From: JAWBMQ01 sp038828875
GTDB taxonomy: Archaea; Nanobdellota; Nanobdellia; Woesearchaeales; JAWBMQ01
NCBI GenBank assembly: GCA_038828875.1
Contig: JAWBMQ010000002.1
Span: 1 to 64,000, forward strand
DNA: 64,000 bases
Direction: 5' to 3'
The notes beneath the pieces were generated by a model. It did not search any database and was not told where the DNA came from. It saw nothing but the letters and a program-made list of their open reading frames with translations. Positions within the stretch are counted from its first letter, which is position 1, and the number at the start of each line of letters is the position of its first letter. The translations under genes were made by a program, and so were the position numbers. Of this stretch, positions 8,418 through 18,146 are shown piece after piece.

Positions 8418-8525
8418 ATGAGCAACAAAATGCTTTGGCAATTAATTTTGATTTTTTTAGCTTTAATAGGTTTAGCTGTTTTGATTTGGATTTTATCTAA
8501 AAAAATACCTAAATTTACTTTATAA
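8418..8525 (+). CDS. 35-residue single-helix membrane protein
   Basis: This small gene encodes MSNKMLWQ, a 20-residue hydrophobic helix, and a short basic end (SKKIPKFTL). It has a ribosome site (AAGGTGAGG) directly before the ATG. It fits exactly between its neighbours, starting 5 bases after the previous stop and ending 2 bases before the next start, which argues that it is real. It may be a structural peptide or a small partner of the neighbouring membrane proteins. Confidence 0.6.
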   Translation: MSNKMLWQLILIFLALIGLAVLIWILSKKIPKFTL

Positions 8526-8527
8526 AG

Positions 8528-10006
8528 ATGAAAAAAGCTGAAATAAATTGGACTTTAGTATCTATAGTTTTAGTAGTTGTAGCTGCATTTATCCTATTTG
8601 GCTTTTTCTTAAGGATCAATACTATATTTAAAGGAATGCGCGTTGATTCTCAATGTATGTTAAATGTTATTGCTTCTGAACGAGCAAAATTGGTAGGTTC
8701 TGAGCAAATACCTACTTTGTGTAGACCTAAATTAGTGGTTTATTCTCTTTCAAAATTAAGTGGAAAAAATGAAACTGAAAAAGTTGCATTAAACTTGATA
8801 GATGAGTTGGAAAAATGTTGGGCTAAATTTGGTTCAGGAAAATTTAATATTTTTTCAGAATGGACTTTGAATAGAGAATGGTGTGCAACATGTGCAGTAA
8901 TATTTTATTCAGATAATAAAGAAATAGATTCTATAACTTATGCTGATCTTTATTCTGTTGCTAACAAATACAAGAAGATGAATGTTTTGTTGGATGATTT
9001 TAATTATTATTTTGATGAATACATCGCAGGGTGTTTATTAGCAAAAAGAACCATAAATATTTCCTTTCCAGTTTATATTCTTTTCGTAAAGAAAAATATG
9101 AATAAGCTAGCTTCAGGAATATTAGGACCCGTGACTAGCATTCCTAAATGGATTTATAGATACACGATTGGAGAACTTCGAGAATGGTGGAATCAAAGAG
9201 GATGTTCAAGGCAATACGATAGTTCTTTAAGTTTTAATTTTTTAGTTAACAATAACTCGCAATGGATTAACTCAGCTGGAGAATTTATAAAAACATGTCA
9301 GATCCCTTCAACTTTATGGTATGATTATGTTAATAATCCTTCAGATAATAAATTAGATGATGTGTTATCGATAATAAAAAAAGTACCGGATAATCCGGAT
9401 ATGTGCAAAGAAATTAAATCAATTTTTTTAAATATTGCTGATAAGAATTATGGAGAATTTTATTTCAATTCACTTTATTATTATACAAACTATAATGATC
9501 TGCGAAATCTTGGTAGTCAACTTAGCAACTTAAATACTCATCTTGGCAAGATTGATAAGTTTTATTTTGAATCAAATCCAACTTTAAAAAGGTTAAAAAA
9601 TTTATGTGAATATATAAATAAGACCTTTGAGGGCATCTACGATAAAGTCAACATTAACTGTGATGATATTACTTCTAATAAAACAGCAATAAATGAAAAT
9701 AATTGGAATACTATTTTTCAGAAATGTATAAATAATAGAGAAAAAAATTGTTATTATGTTGTATTACGAAGTTTTACTTCTATTAATAATGATTTTTCAT
9801 TTAGTATTTTTAACACAGAATTTTTGGTGAAGTTATCAATTTTGCAAGCATATGAAGAAAATAATATTAATTGTGCTCAAGAATGTGAAGAACATATTAA
9901 CAAATATTATAATTTCTTTTACAAAAACAATTATGTTTCAGGAGTTTTTGTAAGCTCAAATTTGAGTGAAATTACAGGTCTTTGCGATCTTTTTGTAGTT
10001 CCATGA
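8528..10006 (+). CDS. Membrane-anchored protein with Cys-rich ectodomain
   Basis: This 492-residue protein begins MKKAEINWTLVS and has one membrane helix (about residues 9-31) after the K-K-A signature. Residues ~95-130 hold a conserved-looking block: E-K-C-W, FGSGKFNIFS, then R-E-W-C-A-T-C. The same block recurs in the minus-strand gene at 48964-49713 (C-Y, GAGNFNIMS, then C-L-I-C), so the two are paralogues in this part. The C-terminal half adds a further helical region with several cysteines. The function is unknown. The start lies 2 bases after the small gene before it, with no ribosome site of its own, so translation is probably coupled. Confidence 0.75.
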   Translation: MKKAEINWTLVSIVLVVVAAFILFGFFLRINTIFKGMRVDSQCMLNVIASERAKLVGSEQIPTLCRPKLVVYSLSKLSGKNETEKVALNLIDELEKCWAKFGSGKFNIFSEWTLNREWCATCAVIFYSDNKEIDSITYADLYSVANKYKKMNVLLDDFNYYFDEYIAGCLLAKRTINISFPVYILFVKKNMNKLASGILGPVTSIPKWIYRYTIGELREWWNQRGCSRQYDSSLSFNFLVNNNSQWINSAGEFIKTCQIPSTLWYDYVNNPSDNKLDDVLSIIKKVPDNPDMCKEIKSIFLNIADKNYGEFYFNSLYYYTNYNDLRNLGSQLSNLNTHLGKIDKFYFESNPTLKRLKNLCEYINKTFEGIYDKVNINCDDITSNKTAINENNWNTIFQKCINNREKNCYYVVLRSFTSINNDFSFSIFNTEFLVKLSILQAYEENNINCAQECEEHINKYYNFFYKNNYVSGVFVSSNLSEITGLCDLFVVP

Positions 10007-10016
10007 GGTGAAAACA

Positions 10017-10169
10017 ATGAAATTGAAGTTGAAAAAATCTCAGCTAAAGACAATTTTGTTTTGGATAATCGTAGCAGTTATTTTTTTGTTGTTGATGTTG
10101 TTTATCTTTGGTAGAGCGAACACAGAAGGAAATAAATCTTTAGATGTTATAAGTAACAGTTTATTCTGA
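10017..10169 (+). CDS. 50-residue single-helix membrane protein with K-K-S-Q signature
   Basis: The gene encodes a basic start (MKLKLKKSQLK), a hydrophobic helix of about 20 residues, and a short polar tail ending in SNSLF. A GAGGTG ribosome site precedes it. It begins 10 bases after the previous stop and ends one base before the ATG of the 1887-residue giant. The K-K-S-Q motif before the helix is the cluster's prepilin-like signature, so this could be a miniature pilin-like subunit or an anchor partner of the giant. Confidence 0.6.
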   Translation: MKLKLKKSQLKTILFWIIVAVIFLLLMLFIFGRANTEGNKSLDVISNSLF

Positions 10170-10170
10170 A

Positions 10171-13100
10171 ATGGCATCACAATTATTTAAGAAATTGGTA
10201 TCAATAATATTAATGGTAATTTTGTTAGCAATTTCATTAGTTTTACTTTCAAGGATTACTGGAATAAGAATTCCTTTTTTTAGCGATGAGTTAAAAATTT
10301 ACAAATCATTTCAAGAAATAACTCCTGCTCAAAACGCAGTAGATGAAACATCAAGAAAATTGGCAGAAAGTGTAAAGTATTTAGCATATTTAAATGATCC
10401 AATACTTTCAAAAGAAATAGAAATCTTGCCACCTAGAGCTAATGTTTTTAGCAACGATAAGATTTATAAGTATGAAATAAACGATACTTCTGCATTGTTT
10501 CGTGTTTTAGATTTTTGTTTTGAATACTATTTTTACCATAGTTCAGTTTCAAAAACGTCTTCAAGAATATATGTTGCGGTATTACCAAAATACTGTCCAG
10601 TTAATCTTTCAGTTTCAAAAAATTTCGCTGAATATATGAAAAATAAGAAAGTGTTTTATAATCGATTAGCTCCTTTGGTGTATTCTAAAGATGAAGAAAT
10701 TGATAACTATATAAAGAATATTTTTAAGAGTATTTCGGATTATTCAAGATGCGATGATACTTTTCTAAATTTTTCTAAAATTTTTCGAGGATCCTCTTCA
10801 AGTTTTTTTGAATATTCTTACTTTTGTTTTGTACCTCCACAAATAGGGAATATCATAAAAAATAACAAGTTTATGGTTACTAAACTTACTTCAAATTCAA
10901 GAGGTGGTGATAATTTATCAACAATTTTAAAGAAGTACATAAAAGCAAATTCTTTTAGTATAAATATAAAACACGGCAACAACTTATATTTAAAATATGA
11001 GAATGAGATGTCTTCAACTCTTCCAGTTTCAGTAATTGAACTTAACGATAGGTGGTTGTTTTATTCTGATGGATCTAACTATTATTATCTTGAAAAATAT
11101 GATGCTTTTGATTTTTCTTCCTGTTTTCATGATCCTGATATTTATTTAAGTTTGTTCTTTGCTACTTTTCAATTTAACGTTTCTATTACTTCTATTGATG
11201 AGAAGGATCTAAGAGATCAATTAAATACAATCATTAAAGGTAGTTATGTAAGAATTAGATTTCCTCAAGATAAGTTTGTAGAAGATTCCTCTTCACGTTC
11301 TTCTGCACTTCAAAACTTGCGTTATGAAGTTAATCTATACGGAGATCCTGAATTTTTACTTTACTTTTCTTATTTTCCAAAGGGTTATGAAAAATATTGG
11401 ACTACTCCAAGTTATGTTTCTTTTAAGTCAAATACCTTTAATTTTGGTTTTTCAATATTTCTAGATTTCTTACCAGTTGGAATTGATAAAGCAAGGGAAT
11501 TACCGATAATGAGAAAAATTTTCAATCCATTGTTAGCTCCTTTTTCTAAAATATCAAAAGCAATCGATGAATTAGCTTTATCTGCCGTTACAGGAATCAG
11601 ATTATTACTTGCTAAAATAGGTGCAAGTAAAATTCAACAATGGGATGATGTTGCAGTAGGATTATATCATTCATACTTTAAAAGAATGATATCTTCTGTA
11701 TCAGATAGCGCAGAAAGTCTTTCAAAAGGATTGAAGAAAATAGATTCACTAATCGGAAATAATTATGATGAAGCTATTAAACTTATTGACGATTTAGATC
11801 TTGGAGATGACATGAAAAAAATTATGAAATCTTACTTAGATTCATCTTATGCATTAAAAACTAAAAATTATGAAGTTTTTTTAAAGGAAAAAATGAAAAC
11901 TGAAATGCTTATTTATTCTTTAAACAAAGGAATGAATGTTGATGATGTTGAAAAATTGGCAGACAAAGTTTATGAACTTTCGAAAAAAGGATATGGTGGA
12001 GAGAGAATCTTTGATGAAAAAACTTTAAGAAAGATATTAGCAAATAATGCAGAGGAGATTGCTGCAGCATTTACTGAAAATGAAATGAAAATATTATCTT
12101 CGATAGCTTCTAATAACATCAGAGAGCTGATGTTCTTTGGTAAAAATGATGATCTTTTTTACTTAGTAAGAGAAAATTACAAGCTAAAAAAAGCTGCAGA
12201 AATGACAATTGGCAATTTAGATTTTTTAGAAAGAAAAATGTTTTTAGATTTTTTAGATTCTGCAAGTGCATATGATAATATCGGTAAGTTTGCGGAAGAT
12301 ATGACAAACAATCTACCGCTTAGAAAAGAACAATACTATATTTTGAATAGACTTTCAGGATCTCTACATTTAAATTATGATTTTTTTAAAAACCAAGCAC
12401 TAGAATACTATAGAGAACTAAATTCTCTGCTGAAGGAGGTTAAATTTCAAGGAGAAATTGGAAAAATTGCTAAAGTTAATGACGAGGTAGTTCCATTGCT
12501 TAAAGGATTTTTTGGTAAAGTAGATGATATAAAAATAAAAGAATCTATTTCTGATTTTGTTGTTTACAAGGCAACATTGAAAAAAACATCCAAAAAAGCA
12601 GTATCAATGGCAAAAATAAAAGGTTATGGTTTGTATTCTTCAATAAATGCACTATCAGAAGAGAAGAAACAAATTTTATTTTTAGTTTCGTTAAAAAATG
12701 AGTTATATCTTGAAAATCTAAAAGATGCAGTAGACGCTCTAAAGAAGAGTGATGTTGATGAGATTTTCAACACTTTAAAACAAAAAGGGATTTACGCTGA
12801 TGAAAATTGGAGATTTCTTTTAGACAATATTGATGAAAATACCGAATTTAAAAAAATAATTCTTGACGATAGATTTAGAATAAAAGATGTGCAGTCCAAG
12901 GAGTTTTCAATAGTTAAATCAGATATAGAGGATAGTTTAAACTTATATAGGCAATTAGATGTTTTCAAATATAGATACGCAAATCAATTACCTGATAACT
13001 TATTCACGAGCACGAAGAATTTGCTTTTTGACGAAGATAGTAGGAAGGCATTAAATTTTTTATTTAAGACCTTAGAAAGAAAAACTTCTCAACAAATAGT

Positions 13101-15834
13101 TAATCATTTTGTTAGAGGAATGAAAGCAGGGAGAATAACTGCACAAATGGTTTTAGAAGAGAGATTCGACAAAAGTCTTAATGATTATTTCAATAATTAT
13201 TGTGATAAAGAAATAAATTTAGAACAATTTAAAAATAAACTCAATGAATTAATTAATAATGAGAATATTGATCTTTCAGCATGTAGGAATGAAAAAAATC
13301 CTGCAACATCATCTAATTTAGGGTGTAAGAGGAATTTTGATAAATTTGAAGAACTTATATCTAAAAATTTTGTCATAGACGATTCTTCATTAACCTATGA
13401 TATTTTTATGAGAATCGTAGAAGATTATGAAGATATAGTTTCTAATGTATCTAACTTTGATAAAAATTGGGAAGAGGTTTATACTACGTTTATAACATTG
13501 AGTTGTCAAATGTATAATAAAGTAGATGAAGATATGAAAAGAGATTTAAGAAATTATGCGTTCATTACTGCAATATTTTATGGAACTAAGTTACATACCT
13601 TCGGAATGAATAATTTACGTAATATTCCAGATTTATTTCATTATTCGGTTCTTCTGAATCTTCCTATGTTTTCAGCGTACTACAATCTCTACAGAAGTTA
13701 TGTAGATTATTCTAATGAAAAGCATGAAAGAACTGGAAGAAATACGTTTTTCCTACATTCAGTAAATTTAGCAGATCCAGCAACAACAAATATGTTCTAC
13801 AAAGAGTATTATGTGGGTTACGATAATCCAATTTCTTTGCATTATAATTATGATAGATATGGTTATTTGGCTAAAGATCCTTTTGTTCAAAAAGGGTTTG
13901 CAATAGTTAGTCCTTGTGATGGTATTTTAAAAATATCACCATCTACTAATCCTGTCGAATGTAATGTTTTTGGTGGTTTAGTTGTAGATGAATACAATTA
14001 CACATTTTATCCTAGAAATATTACAGGAATTCCTATTCATATATTTGTTTACGAATATTTTATGAATAAAAAATTGAACAAAGAAAATCCATACAAACTT
14101 ACTGGAAAAAGAGAGAATGAGTTTGAATTGTTGGTTAAACAATTTAACTACAACTTGTTTAACTTTAATGAAATCGTAAACAACATCAATGATAAAGTTA
14201 TTCAAGGATTATTAGATGATTCTACTGTTTCAAAAATTTTGTCTCTTTATTTTGAGCCTACGGAGGTAATTCATAATTGTTCAAAATTGATAGACCAGCC
14301 GGAATCTTATCTAAATTGTATACGTAATAGACCAGGAATGAAATCTGATAGATATTTACTTTCAGCAGTTTATTATAATTTGAAAGATCCGTATCTTACT
14401 TATAAGTATGTAGTTGATAAATATGTAAAATCCAAAAAAGTTTTATCAAAAGTATTATTTTATGAAATATCAAAAAATGAAGTTGATTTGATTGTTTTGT
14501 TTTCATATTTACAATTAAAAGCTAAAGAAAAAAGTAGTTCTGATTCTATTTTTTCCAATGATTATAAGGAGTTCGCTAAATTTATCAATTATTTGATCAA
14601 TGATAAGAAAATAGATAAAATGAATTATAATGTGAGTGATTATTACATAAGTAATCTTGAGGTCATTTCTTTTGATTACGATTTAATGAACATAAAATAC
14701 AGAAAAGAGAATAATAAAATCTTTGTAAATTATACCTTAGTTCTTGATTATCCTAATGAATTTTACAAATATTCTCCATATTTATTTTTAGTTGGAGATA
14801 AAATAAATTATTCTAGAAAATGGAACGCTTCTTGCAAATTTACCTATTTTACTCCTCTATCAGGAGCAGCTGTTCAAGATTTACTTAAATCTGAATGTGA
14901 ATTTATTTCTTTGAGCGACAATAATATTTATAATTTAGAGGTGAATTACAAAATATCTAGTGAAATAGCAACAATAACATATGATCAAAAAGAAACAGAG
15001 AAAATCATAGACTATAGTTATTTTAATTCTGCATTTCTGAGAAAACTTGCAATTTATCAATTCTATTTAATTTACGATAAATTGCTTCCTTTGCATTTAT
15101 CATCTACATCTGATTCCTCCTGGTTTGCAAAATTGAAAGAATTTTTCACAAGGAAAAAAAACAAAATGAATTTAAATTTTGATAAAAGCAAGAAGAAAGT
15201 TACCTTAGAATATACATTAAATCTAACTACGATTAATTTTACCCTTGAGGATTTTGTCGAATCTTTTGATCTTGTGTTTTCAGAGGTTCTGGATTATTCT
15301 CAAATAAATTTATTTAAGATAACTATAGATGATAACGTAGTAAAGAGAAGGAAGAAATTAAACTCAGAACCAAAACAAATATACTTTAATCAAATTTTAA
15401 ATTACAATGAAAATTACAATAATTTATATTATATACTCTTAGCTATAATTGATGAATCCGGCTACGTTTTGGTGAATTCAACAGCTAGAAGAAGAGTAGC
15501 ACCTGTTTGCTATGAATCTAGTTCAATGAATAAATATTATTACAATGTAACTTTTCCTAACCAATATGTTGCTGAATTTTTGCATTTTACAGGTGCATGT
15601 TATCCTTCAAATATCGGAAAGGCAACAAACATCATTAGAGGAATTGAAAGAACTAGAACCATTATTTCATGGTCTTGGTTTGGACTTAATATTGTTTCCA
15701 TGTTTTTTCCACCATTACAAATAGTAACTGGTTTAGCAGGAGATTTAATTGTTGATTCAATAACAGAAGCAATTTTACCAGCGTATAACGACATAGTGAA
15801 TAATGATTATTTTTGGCCTGCTCATAAGGAATAG
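10171..15834 (+). CDS. Giant membrane-anchored protein, 1887 residues
   Basis: An N-terminal hydrophobic helix (about residues 9-30, after QLFKK) anchors the protein. The first ~450 residues look beta-rich with scattered cysteines and N-glycosylation-type N-x-S/T sites. From about residue 455 to 1000 the sequence turns strongly helical (many K/E/L/I heptad-like stretches such as ADKVYELSKKGYGGERIF). Residues ~1200-1330 are aromatic-rich, and the last third is again mixed beta. A hydrophobic segment near residue 1840 (NIVSMFFPPLQIVTGLAG) could be a second membrane contact. I recognise no domain family. Its place between mini-membrane proteins and the M23/SLT genes suggests one apparatus. One uninterrupted frame and uniform codon use support a real gene. 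Confidence 0.8.
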   Translation: MASQLFKKLVSIILMVILLAISLVLLSRITGIRIPFFSDELKIYKSFQEITPAQNAVDETSRKLAESVKYLAYLNDPILSKEIEILPPRANVFSNDKIYKYEINDTSALFRVLDFCFEYYFYHSSVSKTSSRIYVAVLPKYCPVNLSVSKNFAEYMKNKKVFYNRLAPLVYSKDEEIDNYIKNIFKSISDYSRCDDTFLNFSKIFRGSSSSFFEYSYFCFVPPQIGNIIKNNKFMVTKLTSNSRGGDNLSTILKKYIKANSFSINIKHGNNLYLKYENEMSSTLPVSVIELNDRWLFYSDGSNYYYLEKYDAFDFSSCFHDPDIYLSLFFATFQFNVSITSIDEKDLRDQLNTIIKGSYVRIRFPQDKFVEDSSSRSSALQNLRYEVNLYGDPEFLLYFSYFPKGYEKYWTTPSYVSFKSNTFNFGFSIFLDFLPVGIDKARELPIMRKIFNPLLAPFSKISKAIDELALSAVTGIRLLLAKIGASKIQQWDDVAVGLYHSYFKRMISSVSDSAESLSKGLKKIDSLIGNNYDEAIKLIDDLDLGDDMKKIMKSYLDSSYALKTKNYEVFLKEKMKTEMLIYSLNKGMNVDDVEKLADKVYELSKKGYGGERIFDEKTLRKILANNAEEIAAAFTENEMKILSSIASNNIRELMFFGKNDDLFYLVRENYKLKKAAEMTIGNLDFLERKMFLDFLDSASAYDNIGKFAEDMTNNLPLRKEQYYILNRLSGSLHLNYDFFKNQALEYYRELNSLLKEVKFQGEIGKIAKVNDEVVPLLKGFFGKVDDIKIKESISDFVVYKATLKKTSKKAVSMAKIKGYGLYSSINALSEEKKQILFLVSLKNELYLENLKDAVDALKKSDVDEIFNTLKQKGIYADENWRFLLDNIDENTEFKKIILDDRFRIKDVQSKEFSIVKSDIEDSLNLYRQLDVFKYRYANQLPDNLFTSTKNLLFDEDSRKALNFLFKTLERKTSQQIVNHFVRGMKAGRITAQMVLEERFDKSLNDYFNNYCDKEINLEQFKNKLNELINNENIDLSACRNEKNPATSSNLGCKRNFDKFEELISKNFVIDDSSLTYDIFMRIVEDYEDIVSNVSNFDKNWEEVYTTFITLSCQMYNKVDEDMKRDLRNYAFITAIFYGTKLHTFGMNNLRNIPDLFHYSVLLNLPMFSAYYNLYRSYVDYSNEKHERTGRNTFFLHSVNLADPATTNMFYKEYYVGYDNPISLHYNYDRYGYLAKDPFVQKGFAIVSPCDGILKISPSTNPVECNVFGGLVVDEYNYTFYPRNITGIPIHIFVYEYFMNKKLNKENPYKLTGKRENEFELLVKQFNYNLFNFNEIVNNINDKVIQGLLDDSTVSKILSLYFEPTEVIHNCSKLIDQPESYLNCIRNRPGMKSDRYLLSAVYYNLKDPYLTYKYVVDKYVKSKKVLSKVLFYEISKNEVDLIVLFSYLQLKAKEKSSSDSIFSNDYKEFAKFINYLINDKKIDKMNYNVSDYYISNLEVISFDYDLMNIKYRKENNKIFVNYTLVLDYPNEFYKYSPYLFLVGDKINYSRKWNASCKFTYFTPLSGAAVQDLLKSECEFISLSDNNIYNLEVNYKISSEIATITYDQKETEKIIDYSYFNSAFLRKLAIYQFYLIYDKLLPLHLSSTSDSSWFAKLKEFFTRKKNKMNLNFDKSKKKVTLEYTLNLTTINFTLEDFVESFDLVFSEVLDYSQINLFKITIDDNVVKRRKKLNSEPKQIYFNQILNYNENYNNLYYILLAIIDESGYVLVNSTARRRVAPVCYESSSMNKYYYNVTFPNQYVAEFLHFTGACYPSNIGKATNIIRGIERTRTIISWSWFGLNIVSMFFPPLQIVTGLAGDLIVDSITEAILPAYNDIVNNDYFWPAHKE

Positions 15835-15844
15835 AGGTGAAAAA

Positions 15845-16150
15845 ATGAAAAGATCGGAATCAAATACGTTTTGGATAATAATTGGTGCGATTTTAGCAAT
15901 ATTAGGATTAGTAATTGTGTTAGCATTCTTTACTTCAAAATCGTCCCCAGCAAGCAAGCAGGTTACAGAAACTACACAATCAGAAACATCATCCTTAAAA
16001 GGAGAGGCATGTGAAAGTATTGTTTTAGGTAGAAAATGTTTTAAAAAAAATTGTCCAAATAATTATGTAGAAGTTACTGGATTGAATGAGACTTGTAAAG
16101 GCACTTTAAATTCAGGAGAATGGTGGGTTTGTTGTGAGAAGGTAGAATGA
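15845..16150 (+). CDS. Small membrane-anchored cysteine-knot-like protein
   Basis: This 101-residue protein has the start MKRSESNTFW, one hydrophobic helix (about residues 9-31), a Ser/Thr-rich spacer and a C-terminal module of about 45 residues. The module has seven cysteines in the pattern C-x8-C-x4-C...C...CC (CESIV..., CFKKNC, TCKG, VCCE). Such C...C...C...CC modules are probably disulfide-locked binding domains. K-R-S-E before the helix matches the cluster signature. I start it at 15845 because GAGGTGA lies just before; a longer frame from 15803 overlaps the giant gene. Its stop overlaps the next start by 4 bases (ATGA). Confidence 0.75.
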   Translation: MKRSESNTFWIIIGAILAILGLVIVLAFFTSKSSPASKQVTETTQSETSSLKGEACESIVLGRKCFKKNCPNNYVEVTGLNETCKGTLNSGEWWVCCEKVE

Positions 16151-17640
16151 ACAAGAAATCAGAAACTGAAACGTTATTGATGACAACAGTAAAGATGATT
16201 TTAGTAGTTGGAGTTATCTTGTTTATTTTTTTACCTTTGATAATGCTGTTTAGAAATTTTTTAATAAGATCATCTAAGCAAGAAGATAGTGCAAAACATC
16301 TTTTTGAAACAATAAGTGATATTATTTCAAATGAAATGTTTTGGGAGATGTTGAATTATTCGTACACTTTTATTTTACCATACCCTGCGATTGCAGGAGA
16401 TTATGCGATTGCTTTAGAACCATCTCAAAGTTTTGATGATTCTATCATAGATGATACTTATTTAGATCTTATACTTTATAAAGATTCAAAGCCGCTTATG
16501 AAAAAATCATTTAATTATTTTAGAGCATCATCAACTAAAAATTACTTTGATTTAAATTGTGGTAGTAGAATTTGCTACTTAGACATAACTTTTAACAATA
16601 ATGAAGAAATTCCTACTTTAGAGATTTCTTCCGACAAATTAGAATCTTCAGTTACTCTAAAAGGATATACCTTTATCATCAATTATGGGAGTATAGGTGA
16701 AAAAACGGTTAAGGAACTTAAAACCTCGCCTGAGAAAGTAACTACTATTGTCGTAAATAATGTTCAATCTTCATCGAGTTCTGTGCAAATTGCTACTTCA
16801 ATTTCATCATCACCTACTTCTTCAACTTTCACTATAGAAAATCTACCTAAGGATAAAATCACATCAATTAAAATTTCATGTCTTTTTAATAGAAATAAAG
16901 TCCAAAATTTTCCAACAGTTAAAAACTGTGGTATTGGAGAAAAATATTGTACATTACAAAATGTTGATTTTTGTTGTGTTAGTAATAAAATAACTTTTCA
17001 GGACGATTTGAGTTGTTCTAACAACTATAAATATGAAGGTGTAAATGCAAACTATGAATACACTACGGTGTATGATAATAATTTTTTTAATAAATTAAAA
17101 AATAAACCTTTATTGTTGTTTCCAGTTAAAAAAGGAAGAATAACCTCAATATTTGGAGAACCGAGATATTATGGTTATCATAAAGGAATAGATATTGCAC
17201 CGTATGATAATTCAAGAGACATTCCAATTTATGCATCTCATGATGGCAAAGTAATTTTTTCAGGAATAACCGATGCAGGAGGAATTACTATAAAGATAAG
17301 ATCTTTAGATGGTAAAATAGAAACATTATATGCACATTTGAATAAGGTCTTTGTATTTACAGGCCAACAAGTTAGAAAAGGTGAAATTATTGGAATTATG
17401 GGTAATACAGGAAGATCTACAGGAATACATTTGCATTATGAAGTTAGACTTTGTAATTATGGTTCCTGTGTTCAAATAGATCCAGTTTTGAATGTTGATT
17501 ATTTAAATTCAAATATTTACGATTTAAAAACAGAATATGCGCAACAAAGAAATAAATATTCTAACAGGTTATTCAAAACACTTTCAAAAGGAGAAAGTAC
17601 AATTCCTTTTAATATTAATTATGAAACCTCAATATCATAA
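16147..17640 (+). CDS. Membrane-anchored M23/LytM-type metallopeptidase
   Basis: This is a 497-residue protein. N-terminal MNKKSETETLL and a membrane helix (about residues 14-38) carry the cluster signature. A beta-rich domain of about 270 residues follows; its first part is related to the next gene (17655-18146). A complete M23 peptidase domain then covers about residues 325-440. The zinc ligands are visible: H-K-G-I-D (H344 region), Y-A-H-L, and H-L-H-Y-E with H428. M23 enzymes cut peptide crosslinks in bacterial peptidoglycan, often at glycine bonds. An archaeon should have no such wall, so the target may be a bacterium, or the domain may act on another crosslinked substrate. The 4-base ATGA overlap couples it to the gene before. 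Confidence 0.88.
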   Translation: MNKKSETETLLMTTVKMILVVGVILFIFLPLIMLFRNFLIRSSKQEDSAKHLFETISDIISNEMFWEMLNYSYTFILPYPAIAGDYAIALEPSQSFDDSIIDDTYLDLILYKDSKPLMKKSFNYFRASSTKNYFDLNCGSRICYLDITFNNNEEIPTLEISSDKLESSVTLKGYTFIINYGSIGEKTVKELKTSPEKVTTIVVNNVQSSSSSVQIATSISSSPTSSTFTIENLPKDKITSIKISCLFNRNKVQNFPTVKNCGIGEKYCTLQNVDFCCVSNKITFQDDLSCSNNYKYEGVNANYEYTTVYDNNFFNKLKNKPLLLFPVKKGRITSIFGEPRYYGYHKGIDIAPYDNSRDIPIYASHDGKVIFSGITDAGGITIKIRSLDGKIETLYAHLNKVFVFTGQQVRKGEIIGIMGNTGRSTGIHLHYEVRLCNYGSCVQIDPVLNVDYLNSNIYDLKTEYAQQRNKYSNRLFKTLSKGESTIPFNINYETSIS

Positions 17641-17654
17641 CGATAAGATTAAAA

Positions 17655-18146
17655 ATGAAACCTAATAAAAGAAGTGAAGTTTCAGGAGTGCTAATTCAAG
17701 TAATTGTTTTTTTAATAGTTGTATTAGTTATTGCTTTTATCTTTTTACCAGTTCTTTTTCCAATGATAAAGACAGTATTTTCTTACAATGAAGCAGATGA
17801 ACAGGCAAAAGAATTGGCAAAAACAATTGAGCAAATAATAAATGATAAAGCAGTAATTCAGGAATTTAAAAGATATTTGGTTTCTAAAAATAGAGAGAAC
17901 TTATCGATTTTGCTCTTTTATTCAGGATTAATAAGTTATAATTTAAGAATTAGAAAAGAAAACCAAAATAATTACTTAATTCTTTCAAAAGTTTCAAAGC
18001 CGATAAGAAGCTATGGTCTTTCTCCAAATTCTTATTTCCCTTTAGAAAAACCAATAGATCTATCATGTCAAACAAGATGTTATGTGAATATCACAATAAA
18101 TAAAAAAGGTGAAATTTTTTTAGAAAAAGGAAGTTTTAGAAGATGA
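17655..18146 (+). CDS. Membrane-anchored protein, paralogue of the M23 protein's N-terminal domain
   Basis: This 163-residue protein starts MKPNKRSEVSG, followed by one long hydrophobic segment (about residues 12-36, including FIFLPVLFPMI). The ectodomain aligns by eye with the N-terminal domain of the upstream M23 protein. A helical A-x-x-L-x-x-T-I-x-x-I-I stretch follows the membrane segment, and near the end DLSCQTRCYVNITIN corresponds to DLNCGSRICYLDITFN. It therefore looks like a duplication that lacks the peptidase. The stop overlaps the start of the lytic transglycosylase gene by 4 bases. Confidence 0.75.
   Translation: MKPNKRSEVSGVLIQVIVFLIVVLVIAFIFLPVLFPMIKTVFSYNEADEQAKELAKTIEQIINDKAVIQEFKRYLVSKNRENLSILLFYSGLISYNLRIRKENQNNYLILSKVSKPIRSYGLSPNSYFPLEKPIDLSCQTRCYVNITINKKGEIFLEKGSFRR

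Noticed and set aside
13978..15957. Short minus-strand frames within and after the 1887-residue giant
   Set aside because: No promoter or ribosome site, composition of a complement strand, and no gap in the plus-strand genes to accommodate them.
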